Numbered from the stretch's first letter, positions 23,348 to 34,735 are shown. The stretch: DNA of 64,000 nucleotides from Mycobacterium sp. GA-1841 (GCF_001954135.1 NZ_MBEQ01000069.1:62001-126000), one strand, 5' to 3'. Notes: generated from the letters alone by a model not told the origin. A program made the numbers and translations.

Positions 23348-24504
23348 CGACCACCCGCGCCGGCCGCGGCGGGAACGGCGGGCGGAACCGAATGTCCTTG
23401 CTGCGGAAGCGCGTTGACCTGAGGCAGGGCGACCGTCTGCAAGATCCGGTTCACCACGGTCTCGGCCGAGACTTCGTCGGCCAGCGCGTCGTAGGTCAGC
23501 ACCAGCCGGTGACGCAGCACATCGGGGATGACCTCCACGACGTCCTGGGGGATGACATAGTCACGGCCGCGCACCAGGGCCAGCGCCCGCGCCGCGGAGA
23601 TGATGCCGAGCGAGGCACGCGGCGAGGCGCCGTAGGCGATCCAGGCCTTGGCGTCGGGCATGCCGAACTTCTCGGGCTCGCGGGTCGCGGTGACGATCCG
23701 CACCACGTAGTCCACCAGCGCGTGGTGCACGAAGGTGTTGGCCGCGAGTTCCTGCAGCCGCAGCAGATCACCGGTGTTGAGGATCTGCTTGGGCTCCGGC
23801 GGCTTGACGCCCATCCGGTAGATGATCTCGCGCTCTTCCTCCGGCGACGGGTAGTCGACGTTGAGTTTGAACAGGAAGCGGTCCCGCTGGGCTTCCGGCA
23901 GTGCGTAGACGCCTTCCTGTTCGATCGGGTTCTGCGTCGCCATCACCAAGAACGGGCTGGGCAGCGGGAAGGTCTTGCCGCCGATCGAGATCTTTCGCTC
24001 GGCCATGACCTCCAGCAGCGCCGACTGCACCTTGGCCGGCGCGCGGTTGATCTCGTCGGCGAGCAGGAAGTTGACCACCACCGGGCCGAGCTCGATGTCG
24101 AAGTCTTCCTTGCCCTGCCGGTAGATGCGCGTACCGATGATGTCGGTGGGCACCAGGTCAGGGGTGAACTGGATGCGGGCGAACGTGCCGCCGACCACCT
24201 TGGCGAACGTCTCGACTGCCAGCGTCTTGGCCACACCGGGCACACCCTCGAGCAGGACGTGACCCTTGGCGAGAAGTCCGACGAGCATGCGCTCGACGAG
24301 CTGATCCTGGCCGACGATGATCCGCTTGACCTCGAAGATTGCGCGTTCCAGGGTGTGCACCTCGGCCTGCAGACTTCCGTTGGTCGCGCCCTGCGGCGCG
24401 GCCGGCCCAGCATGGGAGCCCGTTGTCCCGGGCGGGAAGCCCGGCGCCGGGCTCGAACCGGGATAGCCTCCGGCGCCCTGCGGCGGTCCACTCGGTGACG
24501 TCAT
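23344..24504 (-). CDS. moxR1: MoxR-family AAA+ ATPase
   Basis: 386 residues. The first 45 are a flexible Gly/Pro/Ala-rich tail. The AAA+ core has Walker A GVPGVAKT, Walker B LLADEINRAP and the sensor region MATQNPIEQEG, followed by the lid domain. MoxR ATPases act as chaperones for maturation of VWA-containing envelope proteins. The ATG at 24504 lies 6 nt after GGGAGG and is preferred to the TTG one codon upstream. The equivalent is Rv1479. It lies 134 bp downstream of ripB; that spacer holds a small hairpin GGGCAC-N4-GTGCCC (24560-24575) and no gene. Confidence 0.95.
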   Translation of the reverse strand: MTSPSGPPQGAGGYPGSSPAPGFPPGTTGSHAGPAAPQGATNGSLQAEVHTLERAIFEVKRIIVGQDQLVERMLVGLLAKGHVLLEGVPGVAKTLAVETFAKVVGGTFARIQFTPDLVPTDIIGTRIYRQGKEDFDIELGPVVVNFLLADEINRAPAKVQSALLEVMAERKISIGGKTFPLPSPFLVMATQNPIEQEGVYALPEAQRDRFLFKLNVDYPSPEEEREIIYRMGVKPPEPKQILNTGDLLRLQELAANTFVHHALVDYVVRIVTATREPEKFGMPDAKAWIAYGASPRASLGIISAARALALVRGRDYVIPQDVVEVIPDVLRHRLVLTYDALADEVSAETVVNRILQTVALPQVNALPQQGHSVPPAVPAAAGAGGR

Positions 24505-24638
24505 CAACTTCCTCCCACGGTGATCGACTACAAAACGCTGGTCATGCTCGTTGCTTCGTGGGCACGCGGGTGCCCGCCGTCAACTATTCCAGGCACTTCG
24601 AGATCCGTCGACGCTGCCCGGCAGACTTCAGGTTCCCC

Positions 24639-25328
24639 TCAGGATTCGATGATGCGGGCCGCGTAGGGCTGGATGCCCGCAGTACGAACCGGGCTCACGG
24701 TCACTTTGCCGGCACTGCCGGAAGCCTCCAGCATCTTGCCGCCACCGAGGTACATCGCCACGTGCTGGCTACCGCCGGGACCCCAGAACAACAGATCGCC
24801 GCGCTTCGCCTGAGCCACCGGGATCTTGCGGCCGGTGTTGTACTGGTCGCCCGAGTACTTGGGAATCAACACACCGACGCCTGCGTACGAGTATTGGGTC
24901 AGCCCCGAGCAGTCGAAGCCGACGGTGTTGGCGCCGGACTCGATGCCTTTGGTCGGTCCGCTGGGCTTGCCGCCGCCCCAGGAGTACGGCACCCCCATCT
25001 GCGACCCGCCACGACGGATCGCGTACTCGATGGCCTGCGGGCCGCGAACGCTGCCGACCGCCACGCTGGTCGGTTCATCCTTGACCAGCCCGAGGCTGGC
25101 CAGGAACTTGTGTCCCAGTCCCATGGTGACCTGGGTGGCCTGGGCGGTCGCCGCCAGCGAGGCGTTGGCGATCGCCAACGGATCCCCTGGCGCCCCGGCG
25201 CTGATCAGCTTCGGCAGCGTGGGATCCCAGCCGTCGTTCGGCGCGGCGTTGGCCGGTGCAACGAGGCTGATCGCCGCAAACGCGGTTGCGGCGATCAGGG
25301 TCAGGCAACGTAAGACGAAGCAGCGCAA
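24639..25328 (-). CDS. ripB: Secreted NlpC/P60 peptidoglycan endopeptidase RipB
   Basis: Cleaves D-Glu/mDAP bonds in peptidoglycan stems during septum resolution. 229 residues. A signal peptide of about 28 residues ends APANA. The NlpC/P60 domain occupies the C-terminal half, with nucleophile Cys140 (GFDCSGL) and His189 (GSQHVAMYLG). There is no coiled coil, in contrast to RipA. The start is the TTG at 25328 with only a weak upstream GGGAA. Ten bp downstream of ripA on the same strand; the catalytic domains of the two genes are near copies, indicating tandem duplication. The equivalent is Rv1478. Confidence 0.94.
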   Translation of the reverse strand: MRCFVLRCLTLIAATAFAAISLVAPANAAPNDGWDPTLPKLISAGAPGDPLAIANASLAATAQATQVTMGLGHKFLASLGLVKDEPTSVAVGSVRGPQAIEYAIRRGGSQMGVPYSWGGGKPSGPTKGIESGANTVGFDCSGLTQYSYAGVGVLIPKYSGDQYNTGRKIPVAQAKRGDLLFWGPGGSQHVAMYLGGGKMLEASGSAGKVTVSPVRTAGIQPYAARIIES

Positions 25329-25338
25329 GGTATTCCCA

Positions 25339-26808
25339 TCAGTATTCGATGTAGCGGACGACGTAGGGGGTCATCCCACTGGTCCGGACCGGCGAAATCT
25401 TGACGTGTGACCCCGTGTACGGCGCTTCGAGCATCTGGCCGTTGCCCAGGTAGAGCGTCACGTGTTGGCTGCCGCCGGGGCCGTAGAAGATCACGTCGCC
25501 GCGGCGCATCTGCGAGGACGGGATCTTCCGACCCGCGTTGTACTGCGAGCCCGAGTAGTGCGGCAGTTTGATGCCGACACCGGCGAAGGCGTAAAGGATC
25601 AGGCCCGAGCAGTCGAAGCCGACGGTGTTGGCGCCCGAATCGATGCCGCGACTCGGTCCGGCCGCGTTGCCGCCGCCCCAGGAGTACGGGACACCCATCT
25701 GGGAACCGGCCCGTTGGATGACGTACTCAGAGGCTTGCCGTCCGTATACCCGCGGGATCGCGCCGTTGGTGTAGCCGGTCGGCGTCGGCAGGATCCCCAG
25801 CTTCTGCAGGAATGACCGGCCCATGTTCTGGGTCAGCTGAGCCGAGGTCGACGAGATGCCGAGGATGGTGTTGATGATGGCGACGGGGTCACCGCTGACG
25901 AATGCGCTGGGGATGGCCGGCAGCGTGGGATCCCAAGCGGTGTCCCAGTTCTGTCCCGATTGGACCGGCGCGCCGGGTTGACGATCCCAGTCACCCGCCG
26001 CAGCCTGCGGCGGTTGCGCCGACGCGGCCGGCCCGCTGGAGGCCGAGGCCTTCTGCACCTGGGCGAGTTGGGTTTGTGCGGATGCCCGCTCGGCGGTCAA
26101 CCGGTCCAGCTCACCCTGTTGGGAGTTGAACGTGTCCTGAGCCTGCCGCAGCGCGTTGACGGCATTGTCCTGACTGGTCTGCGCGTTGACCGTGGCCTGA
26201 TCGGCGTTCTGTTTGGCCAGCCGCGCCGCCGACTCCCGGTTCACCTGCTCGGTGCGGGCCCGCTGCAGATCGACGATCACCTTGTCGGCGCTGGCGGCCA
26301 GGGTCTGGCCCGTGGCGGCCGTGTCGACGATGTCGGCCGGATCGGACGCGGTCAGATACGAACTCGAGGGCCCGTTGACGTACGTCGCGGCGGCGAAGGT
26401 GTCGAATCGCTTCTGCGCCTGTTCGATGGCCGCGTTGGCTCCGGTGATCGCCTGTTGGCTGGCCTCGACCTCCTGCTGTGCGGTCGCGGCGGCGTCGCGG
26501 GCGTCCTGGACTTCGACGATCGCCTTGTTGACGGCTTCCTGCTGGGTCTGGATGGCTGCACCCAATTCCTGCAGCTTCTGGTCGGCGTTGGCCACGGCCG
26601 CGACCAGCGTCGCCAGTTGATCGGGACCGCCGGGCTCAGCGGATGCCGGGGCCCCGCCCGTCAACGCCGTCGCCAACAGCATCGCGGTGGTCAGCGGGAC
26701 GGCCCAGATGCGGCCGAACAGTCTTGCGGCATAGGAGCCATCCGCTCCTCGCGCGCGTTGAGCGTGGTTTGCTCCTCGCATGCGCGGGACGCCAACGGTG
26801 CGTCTCAT
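25339..26808 (-). CDS. ripA: Secreted NlpC/P60 endopeptidase RipA with coiled-coil pro-domain
   Basis: The main septal peptidoglycan hydrolase of mycobacteria, exported and working with RpfB. 489 residues from the ATG at 26808; a TTG three codons upstream lies only 1 nt from the AGGAGA site. A signal sequence (LTTAMLLATALTGGAPASA) is followed by a long Gln/Ala-rich coiled coil (about 65-265), which keeps the enzyme auto-inhibited in M. tuberculosis RipA. A Pro/Gln linker leads to the NlpC/P60 domain with Cys400 and His449. The 222-bp upstream spacer carries four GTCACA/TGTGAC hexamers. The equivalent is Rv1477. Confidence 0.96.
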   Translation of the reverse strand: MRRTVGVPRMRGANHAQRARGADGSYAARLFGRIWAVPLTTAMLLATALTGGAPASAEPGGPDQLATLVAAVANADQKLQELGAAIQTQQEAVNKAIVEVQDARDAAATAQQEVEASQQAITGANAAIEQAQKRFDTFAAATYVNGPSSSYLTASDPADIVDTAATGQTLAASADKVIVDLQRARTEQVNRESAARLAKQNADQATVNAQTSQDNAVNALRQAQDTFNSQQGELDRLTAERASAQTQLAQVQKASASSGPAASAQPPQAAAGDWDRQPGAPVQSGQNWDTAWDPTLPAIPSAFVSGDPVAIINTILGISSTSAQLTQNMGRSFLQKLGILPTPTGYTNGAIPRVYGRQASEYVIQRAGSQMGVPYSWGGGNAAGPSRGIDSGANTVGFDCSGLILYAFAGVGIKLPHYSGSQYNAGRKIPSSQMRRGDVIFYGPGGSQHVTLYLGNGQMLEAPYTGSHVKISPVRTSGMTPYVVRYIEY

Positions 26809-26875
26809 TCGACTCAAGTCTCCTATGGCTCAACGGGTGGCGTACCGGCTGATTGCTCGGAGCCTTTGCGCAGAA

Positions 26876-26986
26876 GTCACACGAAGCACAACTACAACAA
26901 TGGGTACCTTTTGCACCGTACGTCACATCTGACGCCAAAGAAACTTTAGTCACAAACTACATTTATGTAATTGCGCAGAGTGTGAC
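26876..26986 (-). promoter_or_regulatory. Cluster of GTCACA/TGTGAC hexamers upstream of ripA
   Basis: GTCACA occurs on the plus strand at 26876-26881, 26922-26927 and 26949-26954, and TGTGAC at 26981-26986, all in the AT-richer spacer between the Rv1476-like gene and ripA. The outer pair 26949/26981 is inverted. MtrA, which controls ripA in M. tuberculosis, recognises GTCAC-type half-sites, so this is a candidate MtrA target region. I saw no c-di-AMP riboswitch here. Confidence 0.45.
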
Positions 26987-27030
26987 CGATTAGTGATATT
27001 TCGGGTTATTACGAACGAATGTTCGACTGC

Positions 27031-27618
27031 TTATGACGACTCGACAGAAGAGGCATCCGATGCCTCTGACCGGGCGAATCGTTTGCTGCGCACCTGCAGA
27101 ACGCGGGTGAGGGCAGCCGCGGCGGCGACACCCAACACAAGGGTGATCGCGAGCGCCGTCCAGGGGAAATCGGGAGTCGAGATCTCCCCGGCGAAATTCT
27201 TTGCCGACAGCACGGCATTACCCGTTTTCGCCACATCCTGACCGGCTTCCAAAGTCACCCGATCGATTGTCGGACTGTAGGTACCGGCAAATGACGGGCT
27301 CAACACGAGCACGGTCGCACCCGGGTTCGCATGTCCGACCTCGCTGGCGACGTCTCGCAGCGGCGTATCGATGCCCGGATTGTTCGGCAACACGACGATC
27401 TTGAGGTCGACGCCGTTCTGACGGGCATCACTGACCACCTGACGCAGAGCCGCGACGTCGGCGTCGGGCGCACTGACGCCGTCATCGCGGACATCGGTCT
27501 GCACTGCATCCATGCACTTGGCCACGCCGTCCGGTTGGGCCGGATCCATCCCGACCGTCTCGCACACCTCGACCGGGATATAGGCCGGCAGGAACGGGAT
27601 GACATGGGGTCCGGTCAC
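27031..27618 (-). CDS. Conserved mycobacterial membrane protein (Rv1476-like)
   Basis: 195 residues from the GTG at 27618, chosen because conserved-looking sequence (PFLPAYIPVEVCETVG) begins just after it; the frame stays open to 27696. A soluble extracytoplasmic or cytoplasmic domain (VVLPNNPGIDTPLRDVASE, GATVLVLSPSFAGTYS) is followed by one C-terminal transmembrane helix (TALAITLVLGVAAAAAL) and a basic tail. The architecture resembles the actinobacterial DUF6676-type proteins. The function is unknown. It lies upstream of ripA on the same strand and is divergent from acn. No clear ribosome-binding site. Confidence 0.75.
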   Translation of the reverse strand: MTGPHVIPFLPAYIPVEVCETVGMDPAQPDGVAKCMDAVQTDVRDDGVSAPDADVAALRQVVSDARQNGVDLKIVVLPNNPGIDTPLRDVASEVGHANPGATVLVLSPSFAGTYSPTIDRVTLEAGQDVAKTGNAVLSAKNFAGEISTPDFPWTALAITLVLGVAAAAALTRVLQVRSKRFARSEASDASSVESS

Positions 27619-27669
27619 AGGGGCACGGTACGCCGGAACCGCCGTGGGCGAGAAAGCGGCACGGCGATC

Positions 27670-27831
27670 GTCACCGCTTCGACCACCGATCGTCACGCCT
27701 GCGTGACGCTGGACCTCGAGCGCCCCTCCAGCGTGACAAACCAGTCGCGCCCCGACGGTTCCAACCCCACCACGTCACCCCAGCGTGACACTCGCGACCG
27801 AGCGCCACTCCAACGTGACAAAGCCCGTGAC
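27670..27831. repeat. Array of GTGAC-centred degenerate repeats upstream of acn
   Basis: Eight GTGAC/GTCAC pentamers fall in about 160 bp (27670, 27692, 27703, 27733, 27774, 27785, 27815 and 27827). Two 23-bp segments, 27718-27740 and 27800-27822, share 21 positions and centre on CCAGCGTGACAAA. A third related copy, CCAGCGTGACACTCGCGACC, is at 27780-27799. Similar GTGACACTCGCG-type repeats recur between genes in mycobacteria as I remember them; their role is unknown. Together with the acn leader this fills the gene-free stretch 27619-27917. Confidence 0.7.
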
Positions 27832-27904
27832 CGCACGGGGGTAGCACCGCGCACGCGACTGGAGAAGACTGGACCCCGGCCCGCTGGGCATTGCAGGACA
27901 AGCG

Positions 27905-30796
<2,892 letters not shown>

Positions 30797-30805
30797 TTCC
30801 GCCAG

Positions 30806-30833
30806 ACCGACCGACGCATACCGACCGACGCAG
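30806..30833. repeat. 14-bp tandem repeat between acn and the TetR gene
   Basis: ACCGACCGACGCAT (30806-30819) is followed directly by ACCGACCGACGCAG (30820-30833), identical except for the last base. It fills most of the 50-bp acn-TetR spacer. Probably slippage-derived; no function is evident. Confidence 0.8.
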
Positions 30834-30846
30834 ATAAGGGACAGCA

Positions 30847-31437
30847 GTGCCCCGAGTGACGGACGACCATCTCGCGGCCCGACGCCGTCAGATTCTCGAC
30901 GGCGCTCGGCGCTGCTTCGGTCAGTACGGCTATGAGAGTGCGACCGTGCGACGGCTCGAAGAAACCATCGGGCTGTCGCGCGGTGCAATCTTTCACCACT
31001 TCAAGGACAAGGACACCTTGTTCTTCGAGTTGGCGCGCGAAGATGCCGAGCGGATGGCCGACGTGGCTGCCCGCGAAGGCCTGATCCAGGTGATGCGCAA
31101 CATGCTGGCGGCGCCCGAGCAGTTCGACTGGTTGGCCACCCGGCTGGAGATCGCTCGAAAACTACGTAACGATCCGGCTTTTCACCAAGGATGGGCAGAG
31201 CGGTCAGCGGAACTGGACGCCGCCATCACCGAGCGCCTGCGCCGGCAGAAGCAAGCCGGGCGCCTGCGTGACGACGTGCCGAGTGCGGTCCTGCACATCT
31301 ATCTCGATCTGGTGCTCGACGGCCTGGTGGCCCGGATCGCCTCGGGCGAGGATCCGAAGAACCTCACCGCTGTCCTGGATCTGGTCGAGGCCAGCGTGCG
31401 CCAGCCAGACGCAGACGGGGTCGGTGCGAACACCTGA
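30847..31437 (+). CDS. TetR/AcrR-family transcriptional regulator beside acn
   Basis: 196 residues. The N-terminal HTH (RRQILDGARRCFGQYGYESA, then LSRGAIFHHFKDKDTLF) is typical of TetR, followed by a helical ligand-binding domain. The equivalent is Rv1474c, encoded downstream of acn. In corynebacteria the gene in this position, AcnR, represses aconitase, so autoregulation of acn is the likely role; no operator is proven here. The GTG start follows AGGGACAGCA. Confidence 0.88.
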   Translation: MPRVTDDHLAARRRQILDGARRCFGQYGYESATVRRLEETIGLSRGAIFHHFKDKDTLFFELAREDAERMADVAAREGLIQVMRNMLAAPEQFDWLATRLEIARKLRNDPAFHQGWAERSAELDAAITERLRRQKQAGRLRDDVPSAVLHIYLDLVLDGLVARIASGEDPKNLTAVLDLVEASVRQPDADGVGANT

Positions 31438-31464
31438 AACCCCTACCGCGCAGCGGTTGTGGTT

Positions 31465-31659
31465 TCACGCCCTGGATCGGGTGCGGTGATTGGGTCCGCC
31501 GCGGCTGCGCATGGTCGTCCCCGACTCACGCAGCAAGCTGTGAATCGAACCGTAGGAACGACCGGTGGTAGCCACCAGCGAGCGGATGCTGGCGCCCCCC
31601 TCATACGCCTTGCGCAGTTCGGTCAGCAGTTCGTCGCGATTCTTTTTCATATCCCTCAT
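31465..31659 (-). CDS. Small helix-turn-helix protein (Rv1473A-like)
   Basis: 64 residues from the ATG at 31659, preceded by GTGGAG at 6-nt spacing. The sequence MRDMKKNRDELLTELRKAY followed by GGASIRSLVATTGRSYGSIH is a compact HTH of the kind that recognises DNA through the second helix; the tail is basic (RSRGGPNHRTRSR). Strongly conserved in mycobacteria as I recall it, always behind the ABC-F gene. Target genes are unknown. An inverted repeat about 80 bp upstream (31737-31754) could be its own operator. Confidence 0.85.
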   Translation of the reverse strand: MRDMKKNRDELLTELRKAYEGGASIRSLVATTGRSYGSIHSLLRESGTTMRSRGGPNHRTRSRA

Positions 31660-31736
31660 CGACATCTCCACGCTTGTGATGTCCCGACGGTTACCCAGAC
31701 TAGAAAGCGCCCACACCCCGGCGCGAAGATTTGTCC

Positions 31737-31754
31737 AACGTCTTAATTGACGTT
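31737..31754. promoter_or_regulatory. Inverted repeat AACGTC-N6-GACGTT upstream of the small HTH gene
   Basis: AACGTC (31737-31742) and GACGTT (31749-31754) are perfect inverted arms around TTAATT, in the 128-bp spacer after the ABC-F stop. GAAGAT flanks both sides as a direct repeat. The AT-rich centre suits an operator better than a terminator. A TAGTCT hexamer on the minus strand (31699-31704) could be the -10 of the HTH gene. Confidence 0.4.
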
Positions 31755-31787
31755 CCCGAAGATGGGGCGGTTCTTGAGGTTTCGCGA

Positions 31788-33425
31788 TCAGGCGAGCTCG
31801 ATGAGATCCCGATACTCGGTGGACCAGAAGTCCTCGGTGCCGTCGGGCAGCAGCACCACCCGCTGCGGATCGAGAGCCTCGGCCGCACCCGGATCGTGGG
31901 TCACCAACACCACCGCACCCTGGTAGCTGCGCAGCGCGTCGAGCACCTGCTCGCGTGAGGCGGGATCGAGGTTGTTGGTTGGCTCGTCCAGCAACAAGAC
32001 GTTGGCCGTCGAGGCCACGAGACCGGCCAAGGCCAAGCGCGTCTTCTCGCCACCGGACAGCGTGCCCGCAGGTTGTTCGAGTTGAGGGCCGGTGAACATG
32101 AAGGCGCCCAACAGCCCTCGAAGATCCTGCTCCCCGGTGTCCGGCGCGGCATGGCGGATGTTCTCCCACACCGTCGCTTCGTTGTCGAGGGTGTCGTGCT
32201 CCTGGGCGAAGTACCCGATCTTGCAGCCATGACCGGGTTCCAGGACTCCCGCGTCGGCGGTCTCCGCACCGGCGAGCAGTCGCAGCAAGGTCGTCTTGCC
32301 GGCACCGTTGAGCCCGAGCACCACGACCCGGGAGCCACGGTCGATCGCCAGGTCGACACCGGTGAAGATCTCCAGCGACCCGTAGGTCTTGGTCAAGCCC
32401 TTGGCCACCAACGGTGTTTTGCCGCACGGCGCGGGTGTGGGGAACTTGATGCGGGCCACCTTGTCGGCCACCCGCTCGGCATCGAGCTCGGCGATCATCC
32501 GCTCGGCGCGCCGCAACATGTTCTGTGCGGCAACGGCTTTGGTGGCCTTGGCACCCATCTTGGCAGCCTGGGCCCGCAGTGCGCCCGCCTTCTTCTCGGC
32601 GTTGGCGCGTTCGCGGCGGCGACGCTGCTCGTCGGTGGCGCGGGCGTCGAGGTACTTCTTCCAGCCCATGTTGTAGACATCGGCCTCACCGCGTACCGCG
32701 TCGAGGAACCACACCCGGTTGACGACCTCGTCGAGAAGGTCGACATCGTGGCTGATGACGACGAGGCCGCCGGTGTGGTTGTGCAGGAAGTCCCGCAACC
32801 AGCCGATCGAGTCGGCATCGAGGTGGTTGGTGGGCTCGTCGAGCAGGAGGGTGGTGCCAGAATTCCCAGCCCCGGATCCTCCATCGCTCGCCGCGAACAA
32901 GATGCGGGCCAGCTCGACGCGCCGGCGCTGACCACCCGACAGCGTGCGCAGCGGCTGGGTCAGCACCCGGTCGGGCAGGCCCAGGCTCGCGCAGATCCGG
33001 CCGGCCTCGCTCTCGGCGGCATAACCGCCCAGCGCCGAGAACCGCTCCTCGAGCTGACCGTACTTGCGGACCGCCTTGTCGCGAGCCGCATCGTCGGCCA
33101 CCTCGGCCATCAATACCTGCTGCTTTTCCAGGTCGGCCAGCAGGGTGTCGAGACCGCGCGCCGAGAGCACCCGGTCGCGCGCCAACACGTCGAGGTCACC
33201 CTCTTTGGGATCCTGTGGCAGGTAACCGATCTCGCCCGTCGTGGTGACAGATCCGGCATACGGCTCACCTTCGCCGGCCAGGATCCTCATCGTGGTGGTC
33301 TTGCCGGCACCATTGCGCCCGACCAGCCCGATCCGATCACCGGGCTGCACTCGCAGCGCCGAGCCTTCGAAAGACAGCAGCGTGCGCGCGCCGGCGCGGA
33401 CCTCCAGGTCCGTTGCGGTGATCAC
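31788..33425 (-). CDS. ABC-F family ATPase (Rv1473-like)
   Basis: 545 residues with two nucleotide-binding domains and no membrane segments: the ABC-F arrangement, acting on the ribosome rather than as a transporter. Walker A motifs are GRNGAGKTT and GLNGAGKTT. Signature motifs are LSGGQRRR and LSGGEKTR, and the Walker B/Asp-Glu-Pro-Thr-Asn motif occurs twice. The inter-domain linker (about 245-320) is long and Arg/Lys/Ala-rich (RRRRERANAEKKAG), as in antibiotic-resistance or translation ABC-F proteins. The old label 'macrolide transport ATPase' fits poorly. GAGGAGG lies 8 nt before the GTG start. It is 24 bp after echA12. Confidence 0.92.
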   Translation of the reverse strand: MITATDLEVRAGARTLLSFEGSALRVQPGDRIGLVGRNGAGKTTTMRILAGEGEPYAGSVTTTGEIGYLPQDPKEGDLDVLARDRVLSARGLDTLLADLEKQQVLMAEVADDAARDKAVRKYGQLEERFSALGGYAAESEAGRICASLGLPDRVLTQPLRTLSGGQRRRVELARILFAASDGGSGAGNSGTTLLLDEPTNHLDADSIGWLRDFLHNHTGGLVVISHDVDLLDEVVNRVWFLDAVRGEADVYNMGWKKYLDARATDEQRRRRERANAEKKAGALRAQAAKMGAKATKAVAAQNMLRRAERMIAELDAERVADKVARIKFPTPAPCGKTPLVAKGLTKTYGSLEIFTGVDLAIDRGSRVVVLGLNGAGKTTLLRLLAGAETADAGVLEPGHGCKIGYFAQEHDTLDNEATVWENIRHAAPDTGEQDLRGLLGAFMFTGPQLEQPAGTLSGGEKTRLALAGLVASTANVLLLDEPTNNLDPASREQVLDALRSYQGAVVLVTHDPGAAEALDPQRVVLLPDGTEDFWSTEYRDLIELA

Positions 33426-33449
33426 GCTGCGGTCCTCCTCATATGTCTG

Positions 33450-34271
33450 TTACTTCTCGTCGGTAAAGGCCGGAGGACGCTTCTCGGCGCGCGCAGCAAC
33501 CGCTTCCTCGAAGTTTGCGGTGAGCAGGCGCACGAAGAGTTGTCCCAGGCCCTCGGCCTGCATGTGCCCCTCCAGACTAGCGGCGTCCAGTCCACTCCAA
33601 AGTGTGCGCTTGGTCAACTCGATTCCCGGCCGGGAGAACGCCGCCATCCGCTCGGCCATCGCGTAGCAGGTGTCCAGCAGCACGTCCTCGGCCACCACAT
33701 CCGACACCAGGCCGATGCGAGATGCCTCCTGGGCATCCACATCACGACCGGTCAGCATGATCTCGAATGCCCGCGATGAGCCGATCGCCCGCGGCAACAG
33801 GTAGGACAATCCCAGCTCACTGGCGGTAAGCCCGTTGTTGATCCCGGCAGCGCGGAAGTAGGCGCCCGTGGCGGCGACCCGGACGTCACAGGCCAACGCC
33901 AGACACAGTCCGCCTCCGATCGCCGCACCGTTGACCGCCGCGATCACCGGCTGGTGTAACCGGCGTAGGGCGAGAATCACATCATCGAGGAGCTCCATCG
34001 ACCGCAACGCGTACGTCGGCCTCGTCAGCCCGGCCACATGCGGCACCGACCCAGCCGATTTGTGGTCCGCTCCCGATGAGAAACCCCGGCCCGCTCCGGT
34101 CAGCACCACCACGCGCACGCTGTTGTCGTAGCGCAGCTCCTCCAGAACGCCCTTCAAGGGCACCATGACGTCGAACGCCATGGAGTTCATCCGCTCGGGA
34201 CGGTTGAGCGTCACCAGGGCGACATCCGGTCGCGGCCGGTCCACCAGTACGAACTCGTTTTGCGCAGTCAC
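33450..34271 (-). CDS. echA12: Enoyl-CoA hydratase/isomerase family protein
   Basis: 273 residues of the crotonase fold. The oxyanion-hole segments GRGFSSGADHKSAG and GAAIGGGLCLALACDVRVA are present, with INNGLTASELGLSYLLPR following. Probably acts on enoyl-CoA thioesters, but the ADHKSAG region is atypical of beta-oxidation hydratases and the substrate is not known. GTG 34271 is chosen; GTG 34280 is also in frame. The gene follows trxA by 27 bp, within trxA-echA12-ABC-F-HTH, the order of M. tuberculosis Rv1470-Rv1473A without trxB1. In M. tuberculosis EchA12 is reported to be membrane-associated with the thioredoxin-like neighbours. Confidence 0.85.
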   Translation of the reverse strand: MTAQNEFVLVDRPRPDVALVTLNRPERMNSMAFDVMVPLKGVLEELRYDNSVRVVVLTGAGRGFSSGADHKSAGSVPHVAGLTRPTYALRSMELLDDVILALRRLHQPVIAAVNGAAIGGGLCLALACDVRVAATGAYFRAAGINNGLTASELGLSYLLPRAIGSSRAFEIMLTGRDVDAQEASRIGLVSDVVAEDVLLDTCYAMAERMAAFSRPGIELTKRTLWSGLDAASLEGHMQAEGLGQLFVRLLTANFEEAVAARAEKRPPAFTDEK

Positions 34272-34298
34272 GCACAGCACGCTATCGCGTGCGGGTCA

Positions 34299-34673
34299 TC
34301 AGACCTGTTCAGCGTCGCCTTGAGCCGCCTGCTCCCTCATCGCGGCATCGATGTCGAACTCCTTGATCTTCTGCACCAGGTCCTCCAGCGCCGCCGGCGG
34401 CAACGCGCCCGCCTGGTTGAAGACCAACTTGCCCTTCTTGAAGGCCATCAGGGTGGGGATCGAGCGGATCTCGGCAGCTGCGGCCAACCCCTGCTCGGCC
34501 TCGGTGTCCACCTTGGCGAACACGACATCGGGATGCTTCTCCGAGGCGGCTTTGAACGTCGGCGCAAACGCGCGGCACGGTCCGCACCACGAGGCCCAGA
34601 AATCGACCAGCACGATCTCGTTGTCGTTGACGATGCTGTCGAACTGTTCTGTGGTGATGTCCTGCGTACTCAC
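34299..34673 (-). CDS. trxA: Thioredoxin
   Basis: 124 residues with the active site WCGPC (Cys30 and Cys33) and the cis-proline segment IRSIPTLMAFK. The C-terminal extension (about 105-124) is acidic and longer than in minimal thioredoxins. It reduces protein disulfides, with electrons from a thioredoxin reductase encoded elsewhere. The GTG start lies 7 nt after AGGA. First gene of the echA12/ABC-F operon. The strong hairpin terminator at 34736-34772 separates it from the gene upstream. Confidence 0.93.
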   Translation of the reverse strand: MSTQDITTEQFDSIVNDNEIVLVDFWASWCGPCRAFAPTFKAASEKHPDVVFAKVDTEAEQGLAAAAEIRSIPTLMAFKKGKLVFNQAGALPPAALEDLVQKIKEFDIDAAMREQAAQGDAEQV

Positions 34674-34735
34674 ACTTTTCCTAACGTCGGGGCGTAGCGG
34701 CCTGTTCCCACCATATGGCCAATACGGGACGGCAG

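Noticed and set aside
26809..27030. c-di-AMP (ydaO-type) riboswitch upstream of ripA
   Set aside because: Such riboswitches precede some actinobacterial cell-wall hydrolases, but the conserved core segments are not visible in this 222-bp spacer.
31465..32427. 320-codon extension of the small HTH gene
   Set aside because: The upstream part overlaps the ABC-F gene in another frame. A ribosome-binding site and the conserved start place the gene at 31659.
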